The notes: a model not told the origin generated them from the letters alone. A DNA stretch of 25,492 nucleotides from an uncultured Megasphaera sp. (GCA_902464195.1 CABQJB010000005.1:1-25492); one strand, 5' to 3'; shown: positions 6,391-15,203, counted from the first letter of the stretch. Numbers and translations: made by a program.

Positions 6391-8547
6391 TTACTTGTCT
6401 TCTTCAGCAGGACGCGGACGCAGGACGACATTACGGAACTGGCGGGCTGCCTTCTTCCGTTCCGACGTCAGCCGTTCGGCTTCACGCTGGCATGTATCCT
6501 GGGCGTTGACAGGCTTGCCCTTTCGTTCGTCTGCCAGGTAGCGGTACGAGCCGTCGCTGTTCATAGCATAGGCCTTGACGTTGTCGTCGAAGTATACTTT
6601 CAAGATGCGCTTGATCCGTTCTTTATGCGGCGGGAATTCGACAGGCGTCATCAATTCGACGCGTTCATTGAGGTTTCGCGGCATCCAGTCGGCCGAAGAA
6701 ATGAAAACGTCTTCCTTGCCGCCGTTGTAGAAATAGAACAAGCGGCTGTGTTCCAGGAAGCGGCCGACGATGCTGTGGACTTCGATGTTTTCGCTGATGC
6801 CAGGCAAGCCCGGGCGGATGACGCAGATACCGCGGACAATGAGGCGGATCTTGACGCCTGCCGCCGACGCTTCGTAGAGCTTGGCAATGACGTACTTATC
6901 GAGGAGGGAATTCATCTTGGCGACGATGAGGGCTTTCTTTCCGGCCTTGGCCTGGGCGATTTCCTGATCGATTTCCTGATAAATCGTTTCCCGCAAGTTG
7001 AGCGGAGCGACGGCCAATTTATTCCACTGAGGAGGATCGGAATAACCCGACAAGAGGTTGAAGAAGGCCGAGGCGTCGACGCCGATGAGGGTATTGGCTG
7101 TCAGGATGCCAACGTCTGTGTAGATGCGGGCCGTCTTGCCGTTGTAGTTGCCCGTAGCCAAGTGGACGTAGCGGCGGATGCCGTCTTCTTCGCGGCGGAC
7201 GACGAGGGTGATCTTGGAATGGGTCTTGAGGCCCATGATGCCGTAAATGACGTGGCATCCGGCTTTTTCCAGCTTTCGGGCCATGTGGATATTGTTTTCT
7301 TCATCGAAACGGGCCTTGACTTCCATGAGGACCGTGACCTGTTTGCCGTTTTCCGCGGCCTGGGCCAGAGCGGCGATGATGGGCGACTTGCTACTGACGC
7401 GGTAAAGCGTCTGCTTGATGGCCAGGACATGAGGGTCCGTCGCAGCCAGCTGGATGAAATGCTCTACCGTTTCAAAGGTTTCATAAGGATGATGGACCAT
7501 AACGTCCCGTTCGGCAATGGCCGACCAAAAATCCGGTGCGTCGATAGCGGCCAGTTCCGACGACGGCTGCGGCGTTACCGGCGGATAGCGCAGGTCATCG
7601 TAGCCGTCGATGCCGACGAAGGAGAAGAAGACCTTGCAGTCCAAGGGCCCCGGAATCGAATAGATATCCCGTTCTTCGAGCTGCAGTTCATCGCGCAGGA
7701 AGTCGCGGATCATGCGCGACGACGAAGCAGATAATTCCAGGCGGACCGCTGCCCCTTTGCGGCGCTTCTTCAGGCTCTTTTCGACTTCCATCAGGAGGTC
7801 TTCAGCATCGTCGTCGATATCCAGGTCGGCGTCGCGGGTGACGCGGAACGGTTCGACTTCCAGGATGTCGCAGCCCAGGAAGAAGCGTTCCGCATAGGCG
7901 GCGATGACGTCTTCCAGGAAGAGGAACTGCTGGCCTTCATGCTGCTTGCCAGCCGGCGAAACGCTGTCCGGGACCTTGATGATGCGGTCGATGACCGACG
8001 TCGGGACCGGCAGGATAGCCGTCTTGACCGAGCGGTCCCCCTGTTTGCGGCGCAAGAGGACAGCCAGGTTCAGGTTCAGGCTGGACAAGAACGGAAAAGG
8101 ATGGCTGGAATCGACGGCCATGGGCGTGACGACCGGGTAGATTTCCCGTTCAAAGAAGCTTTCCAGCCACAGCCGCTGGTCATCGTCGAGGGCATCGACA
8201 CCGATGAAGTGCAGACCGTGAGATTGCAGTTTCTGCTGGATATCTTCATAGTAGCGGTACTGGTCGGCCACCAACTTATGAACCATGGACTGGATGGCTT
8301 CAAACTGTTCCTGCGGCGTCATGCCGGCGATATCGATGTGTTTGACACCGCTTTCGACGAGGTGCTTGACGCCGGCGACGCGGATCATGAAGAATTCATC
8401 CAAGTTCGACGCGGCGATGGCGATGAAGTTCAGTTGTTCCAGCAGCGGGTTGGACGGGACGATGGCTTCGCGCAGGACCCGTTCATTGAATTTGACCCAT
8501 GTACATTCACGATTTAAAAAATATTGAGCATCCGTAAAATCTGCCAT
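6391..8547 (-). CDS. ppk1: polyphosphate kinase 1
   Basis: 718 residues, typical for PPK1, which reversibly polymerises the gamma-phosphate of ATP into polyphosphate at the membrane. The N domain (FLNRECTWVKFNERVLREA), head domain and two phospholipase-D-like catalytic domains are in order. His462 in YVHLATGNYNGKTARIYTD matches the autophosphorylated histidine (E. coli His435), and His600 in GRFLEHSRLFYFYNGG matches the second essential histidine (E. coli His592). It starts 7 bases after the stop of the upstream Ppx-like gene, whose last codons (AAAGGATAA) serve as its SD, so the two form one transcription unit. The C-terminal ~35 residues are charged and variable. Confidence 0.97.
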   Translation of the reverse strand: MADFTDAQYFLNRECTWVKFNERVLREAIVPSNPLLEQLNFIAIAASNLDEFFMIRVAGVKHLVESGVKHIDIAGMTPQEQFEAIQSMVHKLVADQYRYYEDIQQKLQSHGLHFIGVDALDDDQRLWLESFFEREIYPVVTPMAVDSSHPFPFLSSLNLNLAVLLRRKQGDRSVKTAILPVPTSVIDRIIKVPDSVSPAGKQHEGQQFLFLEDVIAAYAERFFLGCDILEVEPFRVTRDADLDIDDDAEDLLMEVEKSLKKRRKGAAVRLELSASSSRMIRDFLRDELQLEERDIYSIPGPLDCKVFFSFVGIDGYDDLRYPPVTPQPSSELAAIDAPDFWSAIAERDVMVHHPYETFETVEHFIQLAATDPHVLAIKQTLYRVSSKSPIIAALAQAAENGKQVTVLMEVKARFDEENNIHMARKLEKAGCHVIYGIMGLKTHSKITLVVRREEDGIRRYVHLATGNYNGKTARIYTDVGILTANTLIGVDASAFFNLLSGYSDPPQWNKLAVAPLNLRETIYQEIDQEIAQAKAGKKALIVAKMNSLLDKYVIAKLYEASAAGVKIRLIVRGICVIRPGLPGISENIEVHSIVGRFLEHSRLFYFYNGGKEDVFISSADWMPRNLNERVELMTPVEFPPHKERIKRILKVYFDDNVKAYAMNSDGSYRYLADERKGKPVNAQDTCQREAERLTSERKKAARQFRNVVLRPRPAEEDK

Positions 8548-8554
8548 GATTATC

Positions 8555-10099
8555 TTATCCTTTCACTAATTTCGTCGAAATGCCAAAGACTTCGGCAAAG
8601 TCGACAGCCATTTTCAGATACGTCCAGCGTTCCAGGGAAAGATCGGCGTCGGCTGTATAGCTGACGACGAGCTCGTCTTCCTTGAGTTCTGCCCGGATAG
8701 TGCTGATTTTCCCTAAATGGCTCTTATCCAGAGAATCGGCCAGGCGGAAAATCGCCGTCAGTTTAGCCGTAATGACCTTCTGCCGCGGCGTCAGGGCGTG
8801 ATAGACCGGCGACGCTTCCTGCAAAGTACCGTCGAAGGCATAGTAGAGGACGGCGGCCAGGATTTCCTTTTCATCGTCAGCCAGGCCGAAGAGGTCTGTT
8901 TCCTTGATGAGGTTATACGTACAAAGGTTATGCTTGCGGATATTGATGAATTTCCCCGTTTCGTGGAAAATCGCGGCCAGGCGCAGCAAATAATTATAGC
9001 TGTAATCAAGACCGATGAACTGGTACAGCGCCTGGAAGAGGACGTTGCAATAGTCTTCGATACGGGCGGAATGGACGGAATCGGACAAGTATTTATTGGC
9101 CAGACGGCGCATCATATCCAGGAGCAGGCCCTGGAGATGGGCCATATAGTCATTATGAGTCTTTTCAGCCACATAATGCATGGTATAGCCTTCGGTGAAG
9201 GTCGTCGGCATGACGACCAGCATGTCGATGTCGACGATGCGCAGCAGTTCATAATACAAGAGAATAGTCGGCATGATGACGTTGGCCAGGTTCTGGGACA
9301 GGCCGAAGCGCTTCATGAGCTTGAACGGCGTGACACCTTTGAAGGAATAGACGAACTGGCGCAGTTCATCCGGCGTAATCAGGAAGAGACCGTTCTCGCT
9401 GGCCTTGCCCATGAGGCGGGCTACCAGGTTGGCTCCGCGGCCAGACAAAACGATATATTTGATATCATACTGCTGGACGCCCTTCCAGAGCGGATAGAGG
9501 GTGCCGTAAATATATTCGCGCACAGCCGTCGGGAAAGTCAGCTCATCGCGCTGCTTTTCCGTAAAATTTTCCAGGATGCGAAGAGACCCGATATGGATGT
9601 TCTGCTGGAACAAGAGGCGGTCCGATTTCCAGCATGTCAGGCCGACGCCGCCGGATGTGATGTCCAGGAGCATGACGGCTTTATCGGCAAAATTGAAATG
9701 GCCCTTCAATACATTATAATAAAGACCAAAGAACTTATAATAGATTTCCTTGGTCATGTGGATGACTTCGACGTCGAAGCCCGTACGGATATGGATCTGG
9801 TCGAGGACACTGATCAAGTTGTCGGCTTCGCTGATGGCTGTCGTCGACAGAACGCGGACGTCTTTGACGTCATAGTCGCGAAGGAGCTGGCGGAATCCCA
9901 GCAGGACCTGACAAATCTCATTCAGGGACTGAAAACTGACGTGATGGCGCTGGAATACCGTTTCCCCATATTTTACTTCTCGGGATACGTTTTCGATGAT
10001 CTCCATATCATCCAAAGACGAGTAGGCAATGACCTTCAAGGTCATATTGACTGTCCCGATATGGATGATACCGAAAACATTCCGGGTTTGTTTTTCCAT
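8555..10099 (-). CDS. Ppx/GppA-HD family protein with degenerate active sites, upstream of ppk1
   Basis: 514 residues from the ATG at 10099 (GTG at 10111 is an alternative). The layout is that of Ppx/GppA phosphatases with a C-terminal HD-like domain, the same as the divergent paralogue at 10283. Key motifs are altered: the first phosphate loop reads IIHIGTVNMT (His13 where Asp is normal, SNS lost), the second reads DITSGGVGL instead of DLGGGS/A, and the HD motif reads FHETGK (His379-Glu380) instead of HDxGK. The catalytic-type Glu118 (TKEIYY) and Asp146 remain. I therefore expect loss or change of hydrolysis and perhaps a sensory or PPK-regulating role; that is inference. It is co-transcribed with ppk1 (7-base gap). 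Confidence 0.85.
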   Translation of the reverse strand: MEKQTRNVFGIIHIGTVNMTLKVIAYSSLDDMEIIENVSREVKYGETVFQRHHVSFQSLNEICQVLLGFRQLLRDYDVKDVRVLSTTAISEADNLISVLDQIHIRTGFDVEVIHMTKEIYYKFFGLYYNVLKGHFNFADKAVMLLDITSGGVGLTCWKSDRLLFQQNIHIGSLRILENFTEKQRDELTFPTAVREYIYGTLYPLWKGVQQYDIKYIVLSGRGANLVARLMGKASENGLFLITPDELRQFVYSFKGVTPFKLMKRFGLSQNLANVIMPTILLYYELLRIVDIDMLVVMPTTFTEGYTMHYVAEKTHNDYMAHLQGLLLDMMRRLANKYLSDSVHSARIEDYCNVLFQALYQFIGLDYSYNYLLRLAAIFHETGKFINIRKHNLCTYNLIKETDLFGLADDEKEILAAVLYYAFDGTLQEASPVYHALTPRQKVITAKLTAIFRLADSLDKSHLGKISTIRAELKEDELVVSYTADADLSLERWTYLKMAVDFAEVFGISTKLVKG

Positions 10100-10153
10100 T
10101 ACTCTCCCCACTTTTCTTGACTGTATAGTTGCTGTCTAGCTGATACTCCTCTT

Positions 10154-10182
10154 ATTATACATGAAAGTCACCGTATGTATGT
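10154..10182 (-). promoter_or_regulatory. putative promoter of the ppx-like/ppk1 operon
   Basis: A perfect TATAAT (complement at 10154-10159) lies 55 bases before the start at 10099. No good -35 is visible at 17 bases (ACATAC), so strength is uncertain or an activator may be needed. Confidence 0.45.
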
Positions 10183-10202
10183 ATATTTTTTGTAAAAATT
10201 TT

Positions 10203-10231
10203 CGGCATGCCTCTCTATTCTGTAGTATAAT
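10203..10231 (+). promoter_or_regulatory. putative promoter of the divergent ppx/gppA gene
   Basis: TATAAT at 10226-10231 with a weak -35 region (CGGCAT or TCGGCA at 17-18 bases). It is about 50 bases before the ATG at 10283. Together with the opposing -10 this makes a ~180-base divergent control region. Confidence 0.5.
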
Positions 10232-10282
10232 GGAAACGGTAAACGATAAACTTGATAAACATCCGCAGAAACGAGGTATACC

Positions 10283-11818
10283 ATGGAAAAATTAGCCATC
10301 ATCGACATGGGCTCTAACTCCATCCGTTTTGTCGTCATGCAGATTGCCGACAACCAGTCTTATTCCCTGCTCTACCAGGAAAAAGAAGCCATCCGTCTGG
10401 GCCACGGCCTGAGCCAGACCGGCGTCATCAGTGAAGAAGGGATGCAGCGGGCCCTGACCTGCCTGCACGTCTATAAACATATCATGGAAGTCATGGACAT
10501 CCATGAGTGCCGGGCCGTCGCTACGGCAGCCGTCCGCAATGCCAGCAACGGCGAAGCCTTCTTGCAGCGCATCAATGCCGAAACGGGTATTACCATGAAC
10601 GTTATCAGTGGCGAACGGGAAGCATACTTAGGCTACCTCGGCGTCATCAACACCATTGCCATGAAAGACTTCCTCATCTTCGACCTGGGCGGTGCCAGCG
10701 TCGAAATGACTTTAGTCCGCGACGGAGAAGCCATCCATTCCCTGTCGGTTCCCATCGGTGCCGTTACGCTGACGGAAAAATTCGGCACCCAGGGCAATCC
10801 CGATGCCGAAGCCATTGCCAGCCTGATGAAATTTGTCCGCAAAAAAATGGCCGACGTTCCCTGGATCCAGGACATCCAGCTGCCCATCGTCGGCATCGGC
10901 GGTACAGCCCGTAACTTTGCCAAAATGGACCAGCGGGCGACGAATTATGAATTATCGAAACTCCATAACTACATCATGCCCCTGGAAAATTTTGAAAACC
11001 TCTATCATGAAATCACGACGCGGACCAGTGCCAACCGCAAAAAAATTGCCGGCCTGTCCAGCGAACGGTCTGACCTCATCGTCGCCGGTGCCGCCGTCAT
11101 CAAGACCATCTTCGACATGACGGGCAGTCCGGAAATGGTCGTCAGCGGCTGCGGTCTCCGCGAAGGTTTATTCTATGAATACTACGCTTCGTACTGCCAG
11201 CTGCCGTCACCGCGTTTCGGGGACATCCTCGATTTCAGTGTCAAGAACTTCCTCGGTACGCTGAGCGGCGTCATCATCAACCAGGCCCACTACGACCAGG
11301 TCACGCGCATCGCTACCCAGCTCTTCGACCAGCTCCAGCCGCTCCACGGCTACGGCCCACGGGAACGCCTCCTGTTGCAGACGGCCGCCCGTATGCACGA
11401 TGTCGGCAAGATCATCAACTTCTACGACCACGCCCGCCATTCGGCCTTTATGATTGCCCATGCCCCGCTCTACGGCCTGACCCAGGTCGAACAGATCATC
11501 ACGGGCTTCATCGCCGGCTTCCACCACGGCATCAGCCGTAAAATCATACGAGCTTACCGCTACGCCAATATGGCCTCTGCCGAAGACTGGATCATGATTC
11601 GCAAACTCTCAACCATCCTGGCCCTGGCCGAAGCCTCGGACCTGACGTATGAACAAATCGTCACCGACGTCGAAGTCACACTGGCCGAAAACGTCGCTGT
11701 CATGATCCTAACGACGACACCGGGCTCGACGTACAACGCCGCGGACTACGAAATGAAACAACTAAGCAAACAATTCAAAAAAGAATTCGGCGCTTCCCTG
11801 CTCCTCGTCTGGAAGTAA
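10283..11818 (+). CDS. ppx: exopolyphosphatase / pppGpp phosphohydrolase (Ppx/GppA) with C-terminal HD domain
   Basis: 511 residues, the length of long Ppx/GppA proteins. They cut terminal phosphate from polyphosphate or convert pppGpp to ppGpp; sequence alone does not separate the two. Active-site parts are intact: AIIDMGSNSIRFVV (Asp8, first phosphate loop), VISGEREAYLGY (Glu113, catalytic base region), FDLGGASVEM (Asp134) and VGIGGTARN. The C-terminal domain carries ARMHDVGKIINF (His372-Asp373) and a further HH motif (GFHHGISRK), so the HD site also looks intact. Divergent from the ppk1 operon, it probably balances polyphosphate synthesis and breakdown. A strong terminator follows 14 bases after its stop. 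Confidence 0.93.
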   Translation: MEKLAIIDMGSNSIRFVVMQIADNQSYSLLYQEKEAIRLGHGLSQTGVISEEGMQRALTCLHVYKHIMEVMDIHECRAVATAAVRNASNGEAFLQRINAETGITMNVISGEREAYLGYLGVINTIAMKDFLIFDLGGASVEMTLVRDGEAIHSLSVPIGAVTLTEKFGTQGNPDAEAIASLMKFVRKKMADVPWIQDIQLPIVGIGGTARNFAKMDQRATNYELSKLHNYIMPLENFENLYHEITTRTSANRKKIAGLSSERSDLIVAGAAVIKTIFDMTGSPEMVVSGCGLREGLFYEYYASYCQLPSPRFGDILDFSVKNFLGTLSGVIINQAHYDQVTRIATQLFDQLQPLHGYGPRERLLLQTAARMHDVGKIINFYDHARHSAFMIAHAPLYGLTQVEQIITGFIAGFHHGISRKIIRAYRYANMASAEDWIMIRKLSTILALAEASDLTYEQIVTDVEVTLAENVAVMILTTTPGSTYNAADYEMKQLSKQFKKEFGASLLLVWK

Positions 11819-11831
11819 GGGAGCCGGGTAA

Positions 11832-11864
11832 AAAAGGGCTTGTCGCACGACGACAAGCCCTTTT
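11832..11864 (+). terminator. rho-independent terminator of ppx
   Basis: A perfect 14-bp stem (AAAAGGGCTTGTCG / CGACAAGCCCTTTT) with a 5-base loop, ending in TTTT. It begins 14 bases after the ppx stop and contains the TTGTCGCA motif also seen in two other hairpins of the window. Confidence 0.92.
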
Positions 11865-11882
11865 AAGTTGTTAGTGGCTAGC

Positions 11883-11932
11883 AGTTAGTGGTTAGCGGAT
11901 GGCTTTAAATTTGAAGGTTTTCTCTGCAAACT
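11883..11932 (+). repeat. 50-bp intergenic repeat, copy 1
   Basis: Begins AGTTAGTGGTTAGCGG and ends TTTTCTCTGCAAACT. It matches 22546-22595 at 46 of 50 positions by eye. Both copies follow a plus-strand gene and precede a hairpin. Confidence 0.9.
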
Positions 11933-11965
11933 ATAAACTCTATTGCTACAAACTATAAAGTAAAT

Positions 11966-12012
11966 GGGGCCTAGCATGAAAGCAAAAGCCTTCGTGCGAC
12001 AGCCCCTTTTTT
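11966..12012 (+). terminator. second terminator-like hairpin downstream of ppx
   Basis: GGGGC (11966-11970) pairs with GCCCC (12002-12006), and inside it GCATGAA pairs with TTCGTGC (one G-U). Six T follow (12007-12012). The right side contains the complement of TGTCGCACGA. Confidence 0.7.
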
Positions 12013-12040
12013 AGTGGTTCGTGGTTCATGGCTAGTGGTT
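12012..12040 (+). repeat. short imperfect tandem repeat (AGTGGTTCGTGGTT-like)
   Basis: Low-complexity run built of GTGGTT / CATGGCT units just before a composite repeat. A similar run occurs at 21382-21405 and related TTAGTGG runs at 11868-11900 and 22526-22560. Confidence 0.65.
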
Positions 12041-12178
12041 CGTAAAAGCCTGCCATTATACAAGTATAGGCTGTGGCGAAATCTCACAGCGAGCCCCGTG
12101 TATTTTTTGTGATTTGCAAGACCGCTACGAACTACGGCATATCTTCATTTTCATCGCCTGTATGCGATGCCGTAGGGG
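12041..12178 (+). repeat. composite intergenic repeat, copy A
   Basis: Shares ordered blocks with copies B (21056-21213) and C (21406-21513): CGTAAAA-x-CCTG, CCATTATAC, TATAGGCTGTGG, CGTGTATTTTTTG, and CATCGCCTGTATGCGATGCC then GTAGGG. The last block is itself palindromic (CATCGC / GCGATG). Confidence 0.65.
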
Positions 12179-12263
12179 ACGACCCGGAGGGCGTCCCGCA
12201 GCGAATTCTGTATACAGCCGGAATTTATGACAAATAGCTCATGGTTCGTAAAAACCTGCCATA

Positions 12264-13043
12264 CTAACACTGCGGCTCGGCAGGCAGGCATATTTTCTTA
12301 TGGGCGTCAGGGACGTCATAGATGGCGATGGGGATGTGGTATAGGCGGGTCAGGTTTTCGGCGGTAATGACGTCTTCTGGGGCTCCGATGGCCTGGATTT
12401 TCCCTTCGGCCAGGATGGCTGTGCGGTCGGCGACGTGCAAGGCCTGGTCCGGGAAATGGGTGGTCATGATGATGCCGATTCCCATATGCTGCAGATGTTG
12501 CAGCATATGAAGGAAGCGGAACTGGCGGCCAAAGTCGAGATGGGCCGTCGGTTCATCGAGGAGCAGGAGCTGGCTTTCCTGGGCCAGGGCGGCTGCCAAG
12601 AGGACGAGCTGGCGTTCGCCGCCGGAGATTTCCGTATAGGCCTGGTCGGCCAGATAGGCAATGCCGAGGAGTTCCAATTTTTCATCAGCCAGATGCCGTT
12701 CAGCCCGTCCCGGCGACGAGAATGGTCCCAGGGAGGCAGCCCGCCCCATCATGACGATATCCCGGACGGAAAAGGGAAACGTCGGCGTGTGGGACTGTGG
12801 GATATAGGCGATTTTCCGGGCCAGGCCGGCTGCCGAATAAGTCGTAACGTCCTGCCCATCGTAAGCAATCTGCCCGCTCTGTACGGTCTGCTGCCCGGCC
12901 ATGCAGGCCAGCAGCGTACTCTTCCCGGCCCCGTTGGCGCCGAGGATGCAAAAGATTTCCGGCGTCTCCAGGGAAAAAGAAATGCCATCCAGGACCTGAT
13001 GATGGCCATAACCATAACAGACGTCATGGAGCGTGATTTCCAT
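12264..13043 (-). CDS. ABC transporter ATPase, iron-siderophore/heme/corrinoid importer class
   Basis: 259 residues from the ATG at 13043. It powers the FecCD-type importer encoded just upstream. Walker A GANGAGKST (35-43), the Q-loop in YIPQSH, signature EISGGERQLV (~137-146), Walker B LLLLDEPTAHLD and the switch His in TTHFPDQ are all present. Its start overlaps the permease stop by one base (TAATG), a classic coupled arrangement. An open frame continues about 90 residues upstream, but that is a shadow of the permease gene. The C-terminal tail (PDAHKKICLPAEPQC) is unusual in ending near two Cys. Substrate cannot be told from the ATPase. Confidence 0.93.
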   Translation of the reverse strand: MEITLHDVCYGYGHHQVLDGISFSLETPEIFCILGANGAGKSTLLACMAGQQTVQSGQIAYDGQDVTTYSAAGLARKIAYIPQSHTPTFPFSVRDIVMMGRAASLGPFSSPGRAERHLADEKLELLGIAYLADQAYTEISGGERQLVLLAAALAQESQLLLLDEPTAHLDFGRQFRFLHMLQHLQHMGIGIIMTTHFPDQALHVADRTAILAEGKIQAIGAPEDVITAENLTRLYHIPIAIYDVPDAHKKICLPAEPQC

Positions 13044-14074
13044 TACCAGCTCACCTTCCCTTTCAACATGAAATAGGCAAAGACCGGCGTCCCGATGAGG
13101 GCCGTCACGACGCCCAAGGGCACTTCGGTCCCCGTCATGAGGCGGCAGAAGTCGTCGATCAGCAACAGGTACATGCCGCCGAGCAGGCTGGATACCGGCA
13201 GCAGGCGGCGATAGTCCGGACCGGTGAAGGTCCGCGCCAGATGGGGCACGATGAGTCCGATCCAGCCGATGACGCCAGCCAGGGAGACGGAAACAGCTGC
13301 CAAGAGGCTGCACGAAAGGATGAGCCCCAGCCGGGCCCGCCGGACGTCGACGCCATACGACTGGGCCTCAGCATCGCCGAGGGAGAGGATATTGATGCGC
13401 CAGCCATAGCGCGTCAAGAGGACCAGCAATAAGATTATGACCGGTACCGTTACCCAAAGGGCTGTCGTATTCACGGAAGCCAGGCTCCCCATCAGCCAAA
13501 AAACGATGGCCGGCAGCTTGTCGAAGGGGTCGGCCGTGAATTTGATGAACGATACGAGCGCCGCAAAGAGACTACCGACGATGACCCCGGCCAGGACCAG
13601 CGTGACCGTACTGTGCCGGGCCGTCTTTCCCAAACGCAGGGCCAAAAAGACCGACACCAGGGCAAAGGCCAGAGCCGATACCTGGACCATCCAGGTATTG
13701 CCCCAAAGCAGGATGGCCAGGGCCGCCCCAAAGCCGGCGCCATTGGAAACACCCAAGGTATACGGCGATGCCAGGGGATTGCGGAAGAGGCCTTGGAAGA
13801 CGGCGCCCGACGCAGCCAGGCCGGCACCGATGAAGACGGCGGCCAGAGCCCGCGGCGCCCGTACTTCCAGGAGAATGTTCTCATCCATCCGGCTCCAGGG
13901 GATGCCCGTATGGACGAACGGCGACAGGACGATGGCTGTGACCCGGTCCAGAGAAATACTATACTTGCCCATCGTCATGGACACGAGGAACAGTCCCAGC
14001 AGGAGGACCGCCAGGATGGCAGCGAAGAGGCCGAAGCGGCGCCGTGAAAAAGAAGTAAGCGAAAACGATGTCAT
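13043..14074 (-). CDS. FecCD/BtuC-type ABC permease
   Basis: 343 residues with about 9-10 membrane segments, matching the FecCD family (homodimeric permease). Family motifs: RAPRALAAVFIGAGLAASGA with VFQGLFRNPLASPYTLGVSNGAG split after it, WLMGSLAS, and the C-terminal GWIGLIVPHLAR with EVPLGVVTALIGTPVF, the coupling-helix/periplasmic region. It imports Fe-siderophore, heme or cobamide together with the lipoprotein upstream and the ATPase downstream. It starts 8 bases after the stop of the lipoprotein gene, so all three form one operon. Confidence 0.94.
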   Translation of the reverse strand: MTSFSLTSFSRRRFGLFAAILAVLLLGLFLVSMTMGKYSISLDRVTAIVLSPFVHTGIPWSRMDENILLEVRAPRALAAVFIGAGLAASGAVFQGLFRNPLASPYTLGVSNGAGFGAALAILLWGNTWMVQVSALAFALVSVFLALRLGKTARHSTVTLVLAGVIVGSLFAALVSFIKFTADPFDKLPAIVFWLMGSLASVNTTALWVTVPVIILLLVLLTRYGWRINILSLGDAEAQSYGVDVRRARLGLILSCSLLAAVSVSLAGVIGWIGLIVPHLARTFTGPDYRRLLPVSSLLGGMYLLLIDDFCRLMTGTEVPLGVVTALIGTPVFAYFMLKGKVSW

Positions 14075-14082
14075 GGCCCCTC

Positions 14083-15171
14083 CTATGCGTCATACGGCAC
14101 ACCGTAGAAGGTTTTATAATAATCATTGACCAGAGCATCCATATCAACATCCTGGAAGTGGTCCGGATAGAGCGTCTTAGCCAGCCAGATTTCGCCCAAA
14201 GCCATCGACTCCGGCGTCGGATTGCCCCACGGTTTGGCATAATCCGGTGCCATGTAGAGACGACCGTTCTTGACGGCATTGATTTCACGCCAGGCCGGCG
14301 ACGTCTTGATCTGTTCCAGGATCGGCGCATACCGGCTCTGGACAAAGATGACATCAGGATTCCAGGCAGCGACTTGTTCCGGCGTGACCTGTACATAGCC
14401 CTTCAAGGTTTCGGCGACATTCTTGGCACCAGCCCGCTTCATAGCCAGGCCGACGTATTTCCCGGTCCCGTAGGTATAATTATTTTCATTGGCCATAAAG
14501 ACGCGGACGCGCTGGTCTTCAGGAATTTCTGCCAAGTGGTCGCTCACGATCTGGCGGTTCTTCTGGATATAGGCCAGGAGCTGTTCGCCCCGGTCGGGAT
14601 TACCGGCAATCCGCGCCAGGATAGTGACGGCCCGGCGCAGGCCATCGTTGTAGGCTTCTTCAGGGTCCTTCAAATCCGGGCTGAGCGTCGAAGCCTGTTC
14701 CTTATCGGCCGTATACAGGGTGATGCCGACGACGGGAATGCCTAATTTCTCTAATTTATCAATCGTTTCCCGCGGCATCTGGTTGGAAACGATGACGACG
14801 TCCGGTTTCAGCTGGGCAATTTCTTCGACACTGGCGTCTTTCAGCGTCCCTGGCATGGGCAGGTCCGCAATGCCCGGCATGACATGGGCAAAGGATTTGT
14901 CCAGCAGGTTATCCCAGTTCTTCATGACACCGACGACTTTATCCTTGGCGCCGAGCTGCACCAGGATATCCAGGGAATGATGCTGCAAGACGACGATGCG
15001 CTGCGGGTTTTCCGGCAAAGTCACTTCCCGGCCGAGCTGGTCGGTCAGGGTATACGTCTGCTGTGTCTCCCGGGCGGGCTGGGCCGTTTCCCCGCATCCC
15101 GATAATACCAGCGCCAGGATACAGAAAAAGAACAGACAGAAACGTTGTAGCTGAAGCTGTATAGGTCTCAA
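14083..15171 (-). CDS. ABC importer substrate-binding lipoprotein (metal-chelate type), TTG start
   Basis: 362 residues. The start is a TTG at 15171: GGAGGAGGTA lies 8 bases upstream and no in-frame ATG precedes the signal peptide. The N terminus is a lipoprotein signal (hydrophobic 11-23, lipobox LSGC, Cys26). The mature part is a class III (TroA/BtuF-like) binding protein: DQLGREVTLPENPQRIVVL at ~44-62, PDVVIVSN, then VTPEQVAAWNPDVIFVQS and a C-terminal APDYAKPWGNPTPE segment. The likely ligand is an iron complex, heme or corrinoid, but ligand residues cannot be read from sequence. First gene of the importer operon. Confidence 0.92.
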   Translation of the reverse strand: MRPIQLQLQRFCLFFFCILALVLSGCGETAQPARETQQTYTLTDQLGREVTLPENPQRIVVLQHHSLDILVQLGAKDKVVGVMKNWDNLLDKSFAHVMPGIADLPMPGTLKDASVEEIAQLKPDVVIVSNQMPRETIDKLEKLGIPVVGITLYTADKEQASTLSPDLKDPEEAYNDGLRRAVTILARIAGNPDRGEQLLAYIQKNRQIVSDHLAEIPEDQRVRVFMANENNYTYGTGKYVGLAMKRAGAKNVAETLKGYVQVTPEQVAAWNPDVIFVQSRYAPILEQIKTSPAWREINAVKNGRLYMAPDYAKPWGNPTPESMALGEIWLAKTLYPDHFQDVDMDALVNDYYKTFYGVPYDA

Positions 15172-15203
15172 AAAAATACCTCCTCCATAGATACATTGAA
15201 AAT

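Larger units (their letters stand above)
11865..12263. other. noncoding repeat-rich gap between ppx and the ABC importer
   Basis: About 400 bases between convergent genes with no credible gene. It holds a 50-bp repeat (11883-11932) found again at 22546, a second terminator-like hairpin (11966-12012), a short tandem GTGGTT tract (12012-12040), one copy of a composite intergenic repeat (12041-12178), a GGGACG/CGTCCC hairpin (12176-12197), and a fragment of the composite repeat at 12247-12262. Confidence 0.7.

Noticed and set aside
6337..7734. Long plus-strand open frame (465 codons) opposite ppk1
   Set aside because: It is a shadow of the GC-rich ppk1 gene with no SD, no promoter and no recognisable domain.
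8717..10120. Long plus-strand open frame opposite the Ppx-like gene
   Set aside because: Antisense shadow; the composition mirrors the real gene and no motif is seen.
12041..12262. Possible CRISPR-like or tandem array in the ppx-ABC gap
   Set aside because: Repeats are irregular in length and spacing, without unique spacers or cas genes nearby.
13044..13313. N-terminal extension of the ABC ATPase
   Set aside because: Lies wholly in the permease coding region in another frame; the ATG at 13043 overlaps the permease stop and starts the canonical fold.
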